NCBI GenBank assembly: GCA_022511225.1
Contig: JAFLRZ010000013.1
Coordinates: 1 to 53,269 of the forward strand
Direction: 5' to 3'
Source of the DNA: Eubacterium sp.
GTDB taxonomy: Bacteria; Bacillota; Clostridia; Oscillospirales; Acutalibacteraceae
Length of the DNA stretch: 53,269 bases
The notes below the pieces were generated by a model, which saw only the letters and a program-made list of their open reading frames with translations, had not been told where the DNA came from and searched no databases. Positions 22,122 to 31,358 of this stretch are shown piece after piece. How positions within the stretch are numbered: position 1 is the first letter of the stretch; every line of letters begins with the position of its first letter. Both the position numbers and the translations under genes were made by a program.

Positions 22122-23771
22122 CTAATTTCTTAAGAGCTCTTCTGCGCTTTTAAGAAGTGTATCTGTAATTTCCAAACCGCCCATAATTCTTGCAAGCTCA
22201 TATTTTCTTCCATCAAAATCAAGCTGAGTAACCTTTGTATAAGTTTTGTTATCAGCGTAGTCCTTTTTGATAAGAAAATGTGAATCTGCATTTGAAGCAA
22301 TCTGTGCAGAATGAGTGACGCATATTACCTGAGTGCTTTTTGATACAGACTTAAGCTTAAGGCCAATTTTTTGACTTGCTCTGCCGCTGACTCCCGTATC
22401 AATTTCATCAAATATTAATGTGTCGATTGTATCATTGTAAGCCAAAAGATTCTTAATTGCAAGCATTATTCTTGAAAGCTCACCGCCTGACGCAATTTTT
22501 GAGAGCGGTTTAGGCGGCTCACCGGGGTTAGTTGAAATGAGAAATTCGATAACATCGTATCCGTTTGAAGTGAGCTTTCCCTTACTGAATTGAACAGAAA
22601 ATTGCAGCTTCGGCATATCGAGAAATTCAAGCTCTTTCTTTACGTTAATTTCAAATTGCTCAGCTGTTTGTTTTCTTATCTCTGAAAGCTTGTCTGCAAG
22701 AGCAACTGTCTTTTCAAGAAGCAGGTCGTAATCGTTATTTAGTCTTTCAAGCTCCTCGTCATTAACAATAATCGAATTCCTCTTGGACTTAGCCTCTTCA
22801 AGATATGCGAGCATCTGCTCTTCGTCAGCACCGTATTTTCCTGAAAAGCTATATAGCAAATCAAGTCGCTCTTCTATTTTCTCAAGCTCATTCGGGTCGA
22901 AATCAATTTGAGAAAGTATATCCTCAATTAAGCTTCTGCTTTCTTCAATACTGTCTCCGGCTGCAAGCAATGAGTCGCTTATGTTCTTAATCTCGTCAAA
23001 TGATGAAGTGTCGTTATATGCACTCTTTATAAGAGAAGCTGCTCCCATATTTTCATCATCACCGATAATTGCCGATAATGCACAGTTCAGTGCAGTTATA
23101 AGCGATTCACTTTTTTGAATAAGATTTCTTCTCTTAAGCAGCTCCTCACGCTCGCCTACCCTTATGTCAGCCTGCTCAAGCTCATTTATCTGAAAGTCAA
23201 GAAGTTCAAATTTTCGTGCCTTATCATCCTCGTCAGTAGTCAATGCCTTAAGCTTTCTTCTAACAGTTATAAGCTCTTTGAAGGAAGCCTTGTAATCATC
23301 AATGATGCTATCTTCTGAGATAAGCATATCAATAAATTTGAAATGATAATCAGGATTAAGAAGCTCTTGACTATCGTGCTGACCGTGAATATTGACAAGA
23401 AGCGAGCCGATTTCTTTAAGCAGAGAAACAGTTGCACTTTTTCCATTAACTTTGCAAATTGACTTGCCGTTTGAGCTGATTTTTCTTGTAAGAAGCAGAG
23501 AATTATCATCTTCATTATCAAAGTTAAGCTCACGAAGCTTGTCTATAACGGGTTTTGCTATATCTTCAAAATATGCACTTACAAATGCATTGTCAGCACC
23601 GTTACGTACAAGCTCTTTTGAAGTACGCTCACCGAGAATTGCGTTTATCGAGTCAACGACAATTGATTTACCTGCACCGGTTTCACCTGTAAGAACATTG
23701 AGCCCGTCTGAAAAATCAACAGTAGTCTTTTCAATTACAGCAATATTTTCAATATCAAGTGTTCTTAACAT
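22122..23771 (-). CDS. recN: DNA repair protein RecN
   Basis: An SMC-like ATPase that acts early at double-strand breaks. The 549-aa protein has Walker A GETGAGKS (about residues 30-37), a long coiled-coil middle, the ABC signature in SKIASGGELSRIMLAIK, and Walker B TLIFDEIDTGVSGRA followed by CVTHSAQIA. It overlaps argR by 17 bases, a neighbour pair conserved in many Firmicutes. GGAG lies nine bases upstream of the ATG. Confidence 0.96.
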   Translation of the reverse strand: MLRTLDIENIAVIEKTTVDFSDGLNVLTGETGAGKSIVVDSINAILGERTSKELVRNGADNAFVSAYFEDIAKPVIDKLRELNFDNEDDNSLLLTRKISSNGKSICKVNGKSATVSLLKEIGSLLVNIHGQHDSQELLNPDYHFKFIDMLISEDSIIDDYKASFKELITVRRKLKALTTDEDDKARKFELLDFQINELEQADIRVGEREELLKRRNLIQKSESLITALNCALSAIIGDDENMGAASLIKSAYNDTSSFDEIKNISDSLLAAGDSIEESRSLIEDILSQIDFDPNELEKIEERLDLLYSFSGKYGADEEQMLAYLEEAKSKRNSIIVNDEELERLNNDYDLLLEKTVALADKLSEIRKQTAEQFEINVKKELEFLDMPKLQFSVQFSKGKLTSNGYDVIEFLISTNPGEPPKPLSKIASGGELSRIMLAIKNLLAYNDTIDTLIFDEIDTGVSGRASQKIGLKLKSVSKSTQVICVTHSAQIASNADSHFLIKKDYADNKTYTKVTQLDFDGRKYELARIMGGLEITDTLLKSAEELLRN

Positions 23772-24216
23772 TTAATATCTTCTCCATATTCATCGTGAAA
23801 ATCTTTGCAAATTCCTCAGTCTTACAAAGTACAAATATTGTATCATCGCCGGAAATTGTACCTACTACACCCGTCCAGTCCATAGAGTCTATCGCTGTAC
23901 ATACTGCAACTGCCATACCGGGAAAGCATTTAATGCAAACAGTATTAAGAGCAAAATCAACACGTACAATAGAATCGGCAAATATTCCGCCTCTTCTTTT
24001 AATAACGTCTGATGCCGATTTCTTGCCTGTTGAATAAATATATCTTCCATTGTCGGAAAGCTCTTTAACAAGGCGAAGCTCCTTAATATCTCGTGAAATC
24101 GTTGCCTGAGTTACTTCAAATCCGTTCTTGTAAAGAAAATTCTGAAGCTCCTCCTGTGTTTCAATATCATTTGAGTTAATAAGCTCAAGTATTCTTGCGT
24201 GTCTTCTCTTTTTCAT
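23755..24216 (-). CDS. argR: Arginine repressor ArgR/AhrC
   Basis: A hexameric arginine-responsive repressor. The 153-aa protein has an N-terminal winged helix (TQEELQNFLYKNGFEVTQATISRDIKEL, with the family's SRDIKEL recognition helix) and a C-terminal oligomerisation and arginine-binding domain (GDDTIFVLCKTEE with the Asp pair in SGDD). No arginine genes are in the window. Its ATG overlaps the nadK stop (TAATG). Confidence 0.95.
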   Translation of the reverse strand: MKKRRHARILELINSNDIETQEELQNFLYKNGFEVTQATISRDIKELRLVKELSDNGRYIYSTGKKSASDVIKRRGGIFADSIVRVDFALNTVCIKCFPGMAVAVCTAIDSMDWTGVVGTISGDDTIFVLCKTEEFAKIFTMNMEKILNVKNT

Positions 24217-25079
24217 TATGCTCTCCTCTCAATGAGTTTTCGGTTGAGTATTTCGTAAAAATTATCAGGTTTAAGCTTAATCAGTTTAGCTTTAATGGGA
24301 GAAGCAGACACTCTGACTTTATATCCCTCTTCAAGATCAAAGCCCTCCTGACCGTCAACAGTCAGAACAGATTTATTGTTAAGATCACTGCTGATTTCGA
24401 CTATTAGTTCTTTGTCATCGGAAAAAATTATGCTTCTGTCCATAAGTGAATGCGGACATATCGGTGTAGCTAAAATACACTCAGCCTCAGGACTTACTAC
24501 AGGTCCTCCCGCCGCCATAGAATAAGCAGTTGAGCCTGTAGGAGTGGATATAATTACTCCGTCTGCCCTTAAGTTCATAACCTCTCGGTTGTCACATTGA
24601 ATGTTTATATCAATAAGTCTTGCAAAATTTCCTCTTGAAATAACTGCATCATTAAGGCAATCGCTTGTAAATACAACTTTATCTTTATCTATTACCTCAG
24701 CCTTAAGCATACTTCTTGTGTCTATCTGATAATCACCGACTACAAGCTTTTCAAGAAGATTAAGCTCATTCTTTTCAAGACCGCTCATAAACCCAAGCCT
24801 ACCGGCGTTAATACCCAAAACCGGTACAGATTTAGGGCACATAGCAGCACTTTTTGCTACATTCAGCGTAGTTCCGTCACCGCCTATAGCAATAGCAATA
24901 TCACACATAGCGATAATGCTGTCATCTGCTTCTGGAATAGCGTTACTATCTGTAAAAACTTCAGCATATTTTTCACTGATGTAAACAGTAGTACCTAATG
25001 AAGATAGTGAAAAAATTACTTCTTTAGTAAGCTCCTTTACACCCTTATTATTCAAATTTGGAAATATTGAAATAATCAT
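24216..25079 (-). CDS. nadK: NAD+ kinase
   Basis: Phosphorylates NAD+ to NADP+. The 287-aa protein has the diagnostic GGDGTTL loop (IAIGGDGTTLNVAKS, about residue 69), LGINAGRLGFM, the NAD-binding RADGVIISTPTGSTAYSMAAGGPVV and a C-terminal beta-rich half. It overlaps tlyA by four bases and argR by one. Confidence 0.96.
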   Translation of the reverse strand: MIISIFPNLNNKGVKELTKEVIFSLSSLGTTVYISEKYAEVFTDSNAIPEADDSIIAMCDIAIAIGGDGTTLNVAKSAAMCPKSVPVLGINAGRLGFMSGLEKNELNLLEKLVVGDYQIDTRSMLKAEVIDKDKVVFTSDCLNDAVISRGNFARLIDINIQCDNREVMNLRADGVIISTPTGSTAYSMAAGGPVVSPEAECILATPICPHSLMDRSIIFSDDKELIVEISSDLNNKSVLTVDGQEGFDLEEGYKVRVSASPIKAKLIKLKPDNFYEILNRKLIERRA

Positions 25080-25888
25080 AATAATTCCTCATGTGATTGA
25101 TTGACTAAATTCCTTGCATCTACAGCTTCATCAACAATTGGAGTTGTTGATTTAATCAAATAAACAAGATATTCGATGTTACCTTCCGGACCTTTTACGG
25201 GAGAAAACTCAAGTCCCATTACTGAAAATCCGTTTTCAATGGCAAGATTGATTACGTTTTCACAAACCTCTATATGCGTAGAAAGCTCTCTTACAACACC
25301 TTTTTTGCCAACCTTTTCCTTACCTGCCTCAAACTGAGGCTTGATCAGACATACTGCCTGTCCGTCATCAGAAAGTAAATTATATAAGTTCGGCAAAATA
25401 TGTTTCAATGAAATAAACGACACATCAACAGAAGCGAAGTCAATCGGCTCTGTAACCTGTTCACTGCTAACGTATCTGAAATTTGTACGCTCAAGGTTTA
25501 CTACTCGCTCGTCAGTGCGAAGCTTCCACGCAAGCTGCCCGTAGCCGACATCTATTGCATAAACTTTTGATGCCCCGTTCATAAGCATACAATCAGTAAA
25601 TCCACCGGTTGAAGCACCGACATCCATACATATTTTATTATTAAGCGTAATCGGAAAGCATTTCATTGCCTTTTCAAGCTTAAGTCCGCCACGGCTGACG
25701 TATTTCAAGGTGCTTCCTCTTACCTCAATTACATCGTCATCTTTAACTTCTCTGCCAGCCTTGTCAGACTTCTGATTGTTAACAAAGACGATACCTGCCA
25801 TAATAATTGCCTTTGCCTTTTCCCTGCTTGGCGCAAGACCTTTTTCGCAAAGAGCAACATCAAGTCTTGTTTTATTTACCTTTGGCAT
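25076..25888 (-). CDS. tlyA: TlyA family rRNA 2'-O-methyltransferase / hemolysin-like protein
   Basis: A 270-aa protein with an N-terminal S4 RNA-binding domain (RLDVALCEKGLAPSREKAKAI) and a FtsJ/RrmJ-type SAM-dependent methyltransferase domain (CMDVGASTGGFTDCML, followed by YAIDVGYGQLAWKLR). Characterised TlyA proteins methylate ribose in 16S and/or 23S rRNA; the older hemolysin label is not supported by the domains. ATG 25888 has AGAGG six bases upstream. It overlaps dxs by 17 bases. Confidence 0.9.
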   Translation of the reverse strand: MPKVNKTRLDVALCEKGLAPSREKAKAIIMAGIVFVNNQKSDKAGREVKDDDVIEVRGSTLKYVSRGGLKLEKAMKCFPITLNNKICMDVGASTGGFTDCMLMNGASKVYAIDVGYGQLAWKLRTDERVVNLERTNFRYVSSEQVTEPIDFASVDVSFISLKHILPNLYNLLSDDGQAVCLIKPQFEAGKEKVGKKGVVRELSTHIEVCENVINLAIENGFSVMGLEFSPVKGPEGNIEYLVYLIKSTTPIVDEAVDARNLVNQSHEELL

Positions 25889-27716
25889 TTTCAACCTCTT
25901 CAATCATAGACTGAGTATCAAGCCTGTAAGTTCTTAATTGCTCCGAAACAGAAGCCTGCTTTACAAACTCATCATCAACGCAAATATGAATGAATTTACC
26001 TTTATAGCCTGTAATTGCAAGCTCTTCAGCAAAGCTTTGACCTATTCCGCCTGATTTGACAGCCTCTTCTGCAAAAATTATTGTGTCGCATTTCATAGCA
26101 GATTTAACTGCATCTTTATCAATAGGTTTTATTTTGTTCAGTTTAATAAGCTTTGTATTTTTAAGTACGTCAAGTGCCTGTGCACAATTTGAAAATTCCC
26201 TGCCATATGTCACAACGCAGACAGAGGAATCTTCATCGCCAAGGGTGTCATAATTTTTGTGTTCGTAGTTATATCCGTCAGGCTTGTACGATTCGGTGCC
26301 CCTTGGATAACGGATAGCAACTGCACCCTCAGTTTTATATATACCGTCATAAAACATCGCTTCAAGCTCATCATAATAAGACGGCGCGTACATCGTGAAG
26401 CCTACAACGGAATTAACGTATGATGTATCAAAAACACCCTGATGACTTTCACCGTCCTCACCGACAAAACCTGCACGGTCAATTGCAAGAATCACCTTAA
26501 TATTCTGCATAGCAATATCGTGAATAAGCTGGTCATATGAGCGTTGTAAAAAAGTAGAATAGACTGCAAATACGGGCACCATTCCATTCTTTGCCAAACC
26601 GCTGCAAAAAGTAAGAGCGTGCTGTTCAGCAATTCCTACGTCAAAAAGCCTTTTAGGATACAGGTTAGAAAATTCAACTAATCCGGTGCCCTCAGCCATT
26701 GCTGCAGTAACACAGCAAATACGGCTGTCCTTCTTTGCAAACCTGCACATAGTTTTGCCGAATGCTGATGAAAAGTTATTTGCCGACACAAGTGTTTTTC
26801 CACTGATAGCATCAAATTTACCGATTCCGTGAAAAAGTGTAGGATTTTTTTCAGCTGGCTCGTAGCCCTTACCCTTTACAGTGTTGATATGAATAAGAAC
26901 TGAGTGATTATGTGCTTTAGCAGCGTTCAGAACATCAATCAGTGCATCAATATCGTGGCCGTCAATCGGTCCGTAATATCTGAAACCGAGATCTTCAAAA
27001 AAAGTTGAATTATACACACGCTTACGAATCTTAGTATTTATCAGCGTGAACATACGGTTGAGATGACTGCCAATCTTTGGTAATTTTGCAAGACCTCTCT
27101 GAATTTTTGACTTAAATGTTACGTATTTCGGTGATGTTCTTATAGTCGTAAGATTTTTAGCCATAGAGCCTACGTTAGCACTTATAGACATATTGTTGTC
27201 ATTAAGTATTACTATAAGATTGCTGTTATCATTACCGGAGTTATTAAGCGCTTCATAAGCAAGACCGCCTGTTAATGCACCGTCACCGATTACAGCGATT
27301 ACTTTGCCTTTGTCACCTTTAAGCTGTTTTGCTTTGGCAAGACCTATACATTCTGATATAGACGTTGAGCTGTGACCTGATGAAAAAATATCGTGCTCGC
27401 TCTCCGGAGGTCTTGTAAATCCGCTAATGCCGTCTTTTTGACGCAGTGTATTAAATTTATCTTTTCTTCCTGTAAGGATTTTATGAGTATAGCACTGATG
27501 ACCAACATCAAATACAATCTGATCTGCAGGACTGTTAAAAACCTTGTGCAGTGCAACCGTAAGCTCAACAACACCGAGGTTTGATGCAAGATGACCGCCT
27601 GTAGATGAAACTGATGAAACCATAAATTCTCTGATTTCACTGCAGAGCTGTTCAAGTTCGTTAATGCTAAGCTTTTTGATATCCTTAGGAGAATTAACAT
27701 TATCAAGTATAGACAT
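25872..27716 (-). CDS. dxs: 1-deoxy-D-xylulose-5-phosphate synthase
   Basis: The thiamine-diphosphate enzyme that starts the methylerythritol phosphate route from pyruvate and glyceraldehyde-3-phosphate. The 614-aa protein has the ThDP/Mg motif GDGALTGGLAYEALNN, an early FDVGHQCYTHKILTGR, the transketolase pyrimidine domain with DVGIAEQHALTFCSGLA and RAGFVGEDGESHQG, and the C-terminal transketolase domain. It precedes ispA-derived prenyl synthesis in the same operon (ispA lies 11 bases upstream). Confidence 0.97.
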   Translation of the reverse strand: MSILDNVNSPKDIKKLSINELEQLCSEIREFMVSSVSSTGGHLASNLGVVELTVALHKVFNSPADQIVFDVGHQCYTHKILTGRKDKFNTLRQKDGISGFTRPPESEHDIFSSGHSSTSISECIGLAKAKQLKGDKGKVIAVIGDGALTGGLAYEALNNSGNDNSNLIVILNDNNMSISANVGSMAKNLTTIRTSPKYVTFKSKIQRGLAKLPKIGSHLNRMFTLINTKIRKRVYNSTFFEDLGFRYYGPIDGHDIDALIDVLNAAKAHNHSVLIHINTVKGKGYEPAEKNPTLFHGIGKFDAISGKTLVSANNFSSAFGKTMCRFAKKDSRICCVTAAMAEGTGLVEFSNLYPKRLFDVGIAEQHALTFCSGLAKNGMVPVFAVYSTFLQRSYDQLIHDIAMQNIKVILAIDRAGFVGEDGESHQGVFDTSYVNSVVGFTMYAPSYYDELEAMFYDGIYKTEGAVAIRYPRGTESYKPDGYNYEHKNYDTLGDEDSSVCVVTYGREFSNCAQALDVLKNTKLIKLNKIKPIDKDAVKSAMKCDTIIFAEEAVKSGGIGQSFAEELAITGYKGKFIHICVDDEFVKQASVSEQLRTYRLDTQSMIEEVENAKGK

Positions 27717-27727
27717 ATTTTTCTCTC

Positions 27728-28612
27728 TTAATTTTCTCTGTTAACAAGACTCAGTGCAAGCTCTTTGAGAAATTCGCTGTCATCAAAGGGCTCAAGTGCA
27801 CTTATTGCCATTTCAGTAAGCTTTGCAACATCGTTTTTTGCTTTTTCAATACCTACGAGAGTAGCGTAAGTTGTTTTATTATTATAAGCGTCCGATCCGA
27901 CAGGCTTTCCGAGCTTAGCTTCATCTCCAACAATATCAAGAATATCATCCTGAATTTGAAATGCAGTTCCCAAGGCGAGTGCATATTTAGATGCTGCTGC
28001 AATCTTTTCGTCATCAGCGCCTGCGCATATACAACCCATTATACAGGCGGCTGATATAAGAGCTCCTGTTTTGAGGTTATACATTTTCAGCAGGTTTTTG
28101 ACAGTAGGATTTCCGTTTTCAAAAAGTATATCAATAACCTGACCGCCAATCATTCCGTTAACACCGCTGTTTTGGGCAAGAAGGCTTATTGCGAGCACTT
28201 TTTTATCATTATCGATGTCACATTCAGAAATGATACTGAATGCGTGTGTAAGAAGTGCATCGCCTGCTAAAAGTGCAGTAGCTTCATCAAATTGCTTATG
28301 ACAGCTTGGTTTTCCTCTTCTCATATCATCATTATCCATACATGGTAAATCGTCATGAATAAGACTGTAAGTGTGTATAAATTCAACTGCACACGCAAGC
28401 GGAATACAAGCATGTCTGTCACCGCCACAGGATTTTGCAAATTCCAGTGCAAGCACGGGTCTGATTCTCTTACCACCATTTGAAATGCTATACTCAATGG
28501 CATTTACGACGCTCTCTTGTCCGTCGAGAGCATCAGGAAGAAAAGAAAGAATATTTCTTTCAATCAGCTTTATGTCATTATTTAATGTGTTTTCGAAAGT
28601 AGTCTTGTCCAT
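27728..28612 (-). CDS. ispA: Farnesyl/geranyl diphosphate synthase
   Basis: A 294-aa all-alpha polyprenyl synthetase that condenses isoprenyl diphosphates to farnesyl diphosphate for lipid carrier and quinone synthesis. First aspartate-rich motif: LIHDDLPCMDNDDMRRG; second: QIQDDILDIVGD. The residues before the first motif (EFIHTYS) suggest a C15-range chain length. It lies two bases after xseB and just before dxs. Confidence 0.95.
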   Translation of the reverse strand: MDKTTFENTLNNDIKLIERNILSFLPDALDGQESVVNAIEYSISNGGKRIRPVLALEFAKSCGGDRHACIPLACAVEFIHTYSLIHDDLPCMDNDDMRRGKPSCHKQFDEATALLAGDALLTHAFSIISECDIDNDKKVLAISLLAQNSGVNGMIGGQVIDILFENGNPTVKNLLKMYNLKTGALISAACIMGCICAGADDEKIAAASKYALALGTAFQIQDDILDIVGDEAKLGKPVGSDAYNNKTTYATLVGIEKAKNDVAKLTEMAISALEPFDDSEFLKELALSLVNREN

Positions 28613-28614
28613 AA

Positions 28615-28800
28615 TTATTCCTTTGTAAGTTCAGTGATTTTAAGCTGAGCCTTATTAAGCAAATCACTGCAATAAGCAGTTAGCCTTGTGCCTTCTTCAT
28701 ATAGCTTAATGCTTTCTTCAAGTGAAAGCTCATTTTTTTCCATTTCTTCAACTATTTCTTCAAGTCTTGAAATAGCCTTTTCATACGTCAGGTTATTCAT
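28615..28800 (-). CDS. xseB: Exodeoxyribonuclease VII small subunit
   Basis: The small subunit of the ExoVII single-strand exonuclease. At 61 aa it matches family size. It begins NLTYEKAISRLEEIVEEMEK and continues with SLEESIKLYEEGT, the conserved helical hairpin that wraps XseA. It overlaps xseA by eight bases, giving coupled translation of the complex. Confidence 0.95.
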   Translation of the reverse strand: MNNLTYEKAISRLEEIVEEMEKNELSLEESIKLYEEGTRLTAYCSDLLNKAQLKITELTKE

Positions 28801-29992
28801 AATTCACCTCATTGACGGTACATTTAGCAGTTCCGTCACAAAAAGTTAATGTAACATTCTCACCAACTGATACCGTATTAACAGACTTAATTGGATTATC
28901 GCTATCATCTTTGACTGTACAAAAGCCTCGTTTAAGAATATTAAGAGGACTTAAATCGATAATTTTATTTGTAATTGATGAGAGTTCTGATTTTCTTTTA
29001 TCAAGTTTATCGGTAAAACGTTGAGTTATTTGACTACTTAAGGCATTTAAGCTGACAAATTTATTTTTAATATAAGCATCAGGTTCAAACAATACGCTGT
29101 TAAGCACCTTATCAAACCTGATAAGATCATATTCAAGTCTTCTGTTCAAAGATAAATTAAGTGAAGATTCTGCATTAAATATCTGCCTTAACAATACGTT
29201 TATATCAGGTACTGCAAGTTCTGCTGCGGCACTCGGAGTCGGTGCTCTCAAATCAGCAACAAAATCACAGATAGTAAAATCAGTTTCGTGACCGACAGCA
29301 GAAATAATCGGTTTCTTTGAATTATATACTGCTCTTGCTACGCCTTCGTCATTAAATGCCCACAAATCCTCAGCCGAGCCACCTCCGCGAGCGACGATAA
29401 TAAGGTCAATATCGTCAATAGAGTCAAGAATACTGATTGAATTTATAATATCTGACGGAGCGTTACTGCCCTGAACAACGGTAGGTATAATGACAAGCTC
29501 ACATAATGGATATCTTCTTGAAATGATATTCTTAATATCCTCTACGGCAGCACCTACATTCGAGGTCGCTACTCCAATTTTATCAGGGAATTTAGGCAAT
29601 GACTTTTTGTGTAAACTATCAAAAAGCCCTTCCTTTTGAAGTTTTTCCTTAAGCTGTTCATAAGCAAGATTAAGAGCTCCGATGCCATCAGGCTGAACGT
29701 CCTCAATATAAAGCTGATAAATACCATCTCTTTCATAGCAGGATATTCTGCCACGGCATATAACCTTCATTCCGTCTTGAAGCGAAAACTTAAGCCGTGA
29801 AGCATATGCTGAAAACATAACTGCTTTAAGCTGGCTGGTATCATCTTTTAGCGTTAGATAAATATGTCCGCTTTTTCTGTAATAAACGTAATTGCTGATT
29901 TCACCTGTAACGTAAATATTTGGAAGTATTTTGTCACCATCAAGAATAGATTTGATGTAAGTATTCACTTGTGATACAGTTACAGCATTCAT
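28793..29992 (-). CDS. xseA: Exodeoxyribonuclease VII large subunit
   Basis: The catalytic subunit of ExoVII. The 399-aa protein has an N-terminal OB fold (VTGEISNYVYYRKSGHIYLTLKD), the catalytic domain with IARGGGSAEDLWAFNDEGVAR and SAVGHETDFTICDFVADLRAPTPSAAAEL, and a C-terminal coiled coil. This one is somewhat shorter than typical (about 440-450 aa), the loss lying in the coiled-coil region. Confidence 0.96.
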   Translation of the reverse strand: MNAVTVSQVNTYIKSILDGDKILPNIYVTGEISNYVYYRKSGHIYLTLKDDTSQLKAVMFSAYASRLKFSLQDGMKVICRGRISCYERDGIYQLYIEDVQPDGIGALNLAYEQLKEKLQKEGLFDSLHKKSLPKFPDKIGVATSNVGAAVEDIKNIISRRYPLCELVIIPTVVQGSNAPSDIINSISILDSIDDIDLIIVARGGGSAEDLWAFNDEGVARAVYNSKKPIISAVGHETDFTICDFVADLRAPTPSAAAELAVPDINVLLRQIFNAESSLNLSLNRRLEYDLIRFDKVLNSVLFEPDAYIKNKFVSLNALSSQITQRFTDKLDKRKSELSSITNKIIDLSPLNILKRGFCTVKDDSDNPIKSVNTVSVGENVTLTFCDGTAKCTVNEVNYE

Positions 29993-29994
29993 AA

Positions 29995-30912
29995 TTATCT
30001 ATCCTTAAGGTATGCGTAAATTGCAGTGCCTGCAGCGTTGTCACAGCTAAATTCAGGAGAAGCAAAGTATGCGTTATATATTGATTTTATATCTTTTTTT
30101 ATAAGTGTGTTAGACATTACACCACCTGCAAAAACAAGTGGCATATCAGAGTATTCATCTATTATTCTCTTAGTCATTTCAATAAGTGATAAAGAAATAT
30201 AGCTTAGAACGAATTTTGAAATATCTTCCTTAGTCTCGCCATTTTCATACATCTTCCTCGCTTTGTTTTCAACACCTGAAAGCGAGCAATTAAGACCATT
30301 CATTGACGGCTTTATTTTATACTCCTGATTTGAAAGAAGAGATAATCGGTCAAGCTCCTTACCGCAAGGAAATTTAAGACCCATCATAACCCCTGCTCTG
30401 TCGATAGCCTGTCCTGCTTTAAGATCGGTACTGCAGGCAACCGTAGTCGCTTTAATAATTTCTTCATCGTCAGGCTCAACCAAGAGTGCTTCTGTAGTTC
30501 CTCCGCTTACGTGAAAAGCGATAAAACGCTCATTTATTAAATCAAGCTTATCGCAGGAATATAAAGCAGCAAGAACGTGTCCTATCTGGTGTGAGGTTTC
30601 ATAAAGCGGAACATTTGAAAATCGGCTTACAGAAGAAGCATTAGCCTTTCCGACAAGGAAGCACGGCATATAGCTTCCGTCAACATTTCTTGGTCTTGTG
30701 CTGACTCCGACAGCTTTTATATTTATATCATTCTGCGGCAACTCCGAAAGAAGCTCAGGAATATTAACAGTGTGCTGAAATACGGCATCACTTTGCCTTA
30801 GTCCCCTTTCACCTGACTTAACATTAAGAAGCCTTTTAACCTGAGTTGCCTTTTTTCCGTCGAACAGGGCTACCGAAGTGGTGTAATTACTTGTGTCAAA
30901 ACCAAGATACAT
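29995..30912 (-). CDS. TsaD/Kae1-like (peptidase M22 family) protein
   Basis: A 305-aa ASKHA-fold protein related to TsaD, which makes the t6A tRNA modification. It keeps LGFDTSNYTTSVAL, an HxxxH metal motif (His108, His112 in ETSHQIGHV), the HVSGGTTEALLV phosphate loop, and a late AGGVMSNTLI and DNAAGTAIYA. It is shorter than true TsaD (about 340 aa) and the motif is HQIGH where TsaD has HMEGH, so a paralogue is more likely than the essential enzyme. ATG 30912 has AGGAGC upstream and overlaps the nusB stop by one base. Confidence 0.8.
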   Translation of the reverse strand: MYLGFDTSNYTTSVALFDGKKATQVKRLLNVKSGERGLRQSDAVFQHTVNIPELLSELPQNDINIKAVGVSTRPRNVDGSYMPCFLVGKANASSVSRFSNVPLYETSHQIGHVLAALYSCDKLDLINERFIAFHVSGGTTEALLVEPDDEEIIKATTVACSTDLKAGQAIDRAGVMMGLKFPCGKELDRLSLLSNQEYKIKPSMNGLNCSLSGVENKARKMYENGETKEDISKFVLSYISLSLIEMTKRIIDEYSDMPLVFAGGVMSNTLIKKDIKSIYNAYFASPEFSCDNAAGTAIYAYLKDR

Positions 30913-31304
30913 TATGACTTGCTCCTGTAACATGCTCCGAGAATGCCGTTTATGTATGAGGCGTCGCTTTTTGATGCAAACTTTTTGGCAAGCTCAATTG
31001 CCTCGTTGATTGCGACGTTGTCGGGAACGGTATCGACATACTCAATCTCATAAAGAGCAACGAAAAGGATTGCAACTGTTACTTTTGGAAGTCTGCTAAC
31101 CTTCCACGATTTAGAAAGCTTATTTATTATATCTGTAAATTCATTTTTATGAAGGCAGATTCCGGCAAAAGATTCTCTTGCATAATCGCAGACCTCTTCG
31201 ACGTTATCGTTATAAAGCTCTACAAGATCATCTATATCGTCACCGTTAAAAAGCATTTCAAAGGTTAGATAAAATGTCTGCTCCCTCATTTCACTTCTTT
31301 TCAT
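30912..31304 (-). CDS. nusB: Transcription antitermination factor NusB
   Basis: Binds boxA RNA with NusE/S10 to prevent premature termination, mainly of rRNA operons. The 130-aa all-helical protein starts with SEMREQTFYLTFEMLF and has the conserved C-terminal VPDNVAINEAIELAKKFASKSDASYINGILG. AGGAG lies eight bases before the ATG and directly follows a strong terminator (31317-31349), leaving no room for a separate promoter after it. Confidence 0.95.
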   Translation of the reverse strand: MKRSEMREQTFYLTFEMLFNGDDIDDLVELYNDNVEEVCDYARESFAGICLHKNEFTDIINKLSKSWKVSRLPKVTVAILFVALYEIEYVDTVPDNVAINEAIELAKKFASKSDASYINGILGACYRSKS

Positions 31305-31316
31305 ATTTTATACTCC

Positions 31317-31349
31317 TAAAAAAAGCCGACAAAGAATTAATTTGTCGGC
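31317..31349 (-). terminator. intrinsic terminator between asp23 and nusB
   Basis: A perfect 9-bp stem (31349-31341 with 31333-31325) with a 7-base loop and a run of T (31324-31318) on the minus strand, immediately followed by the nusB ribosome binding site. A TATAAT-like box precedes it near 31350-31356, with no well-placed -35. Confidence 0.85.
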
Positions 31350-31358
31350 ATATTATAA

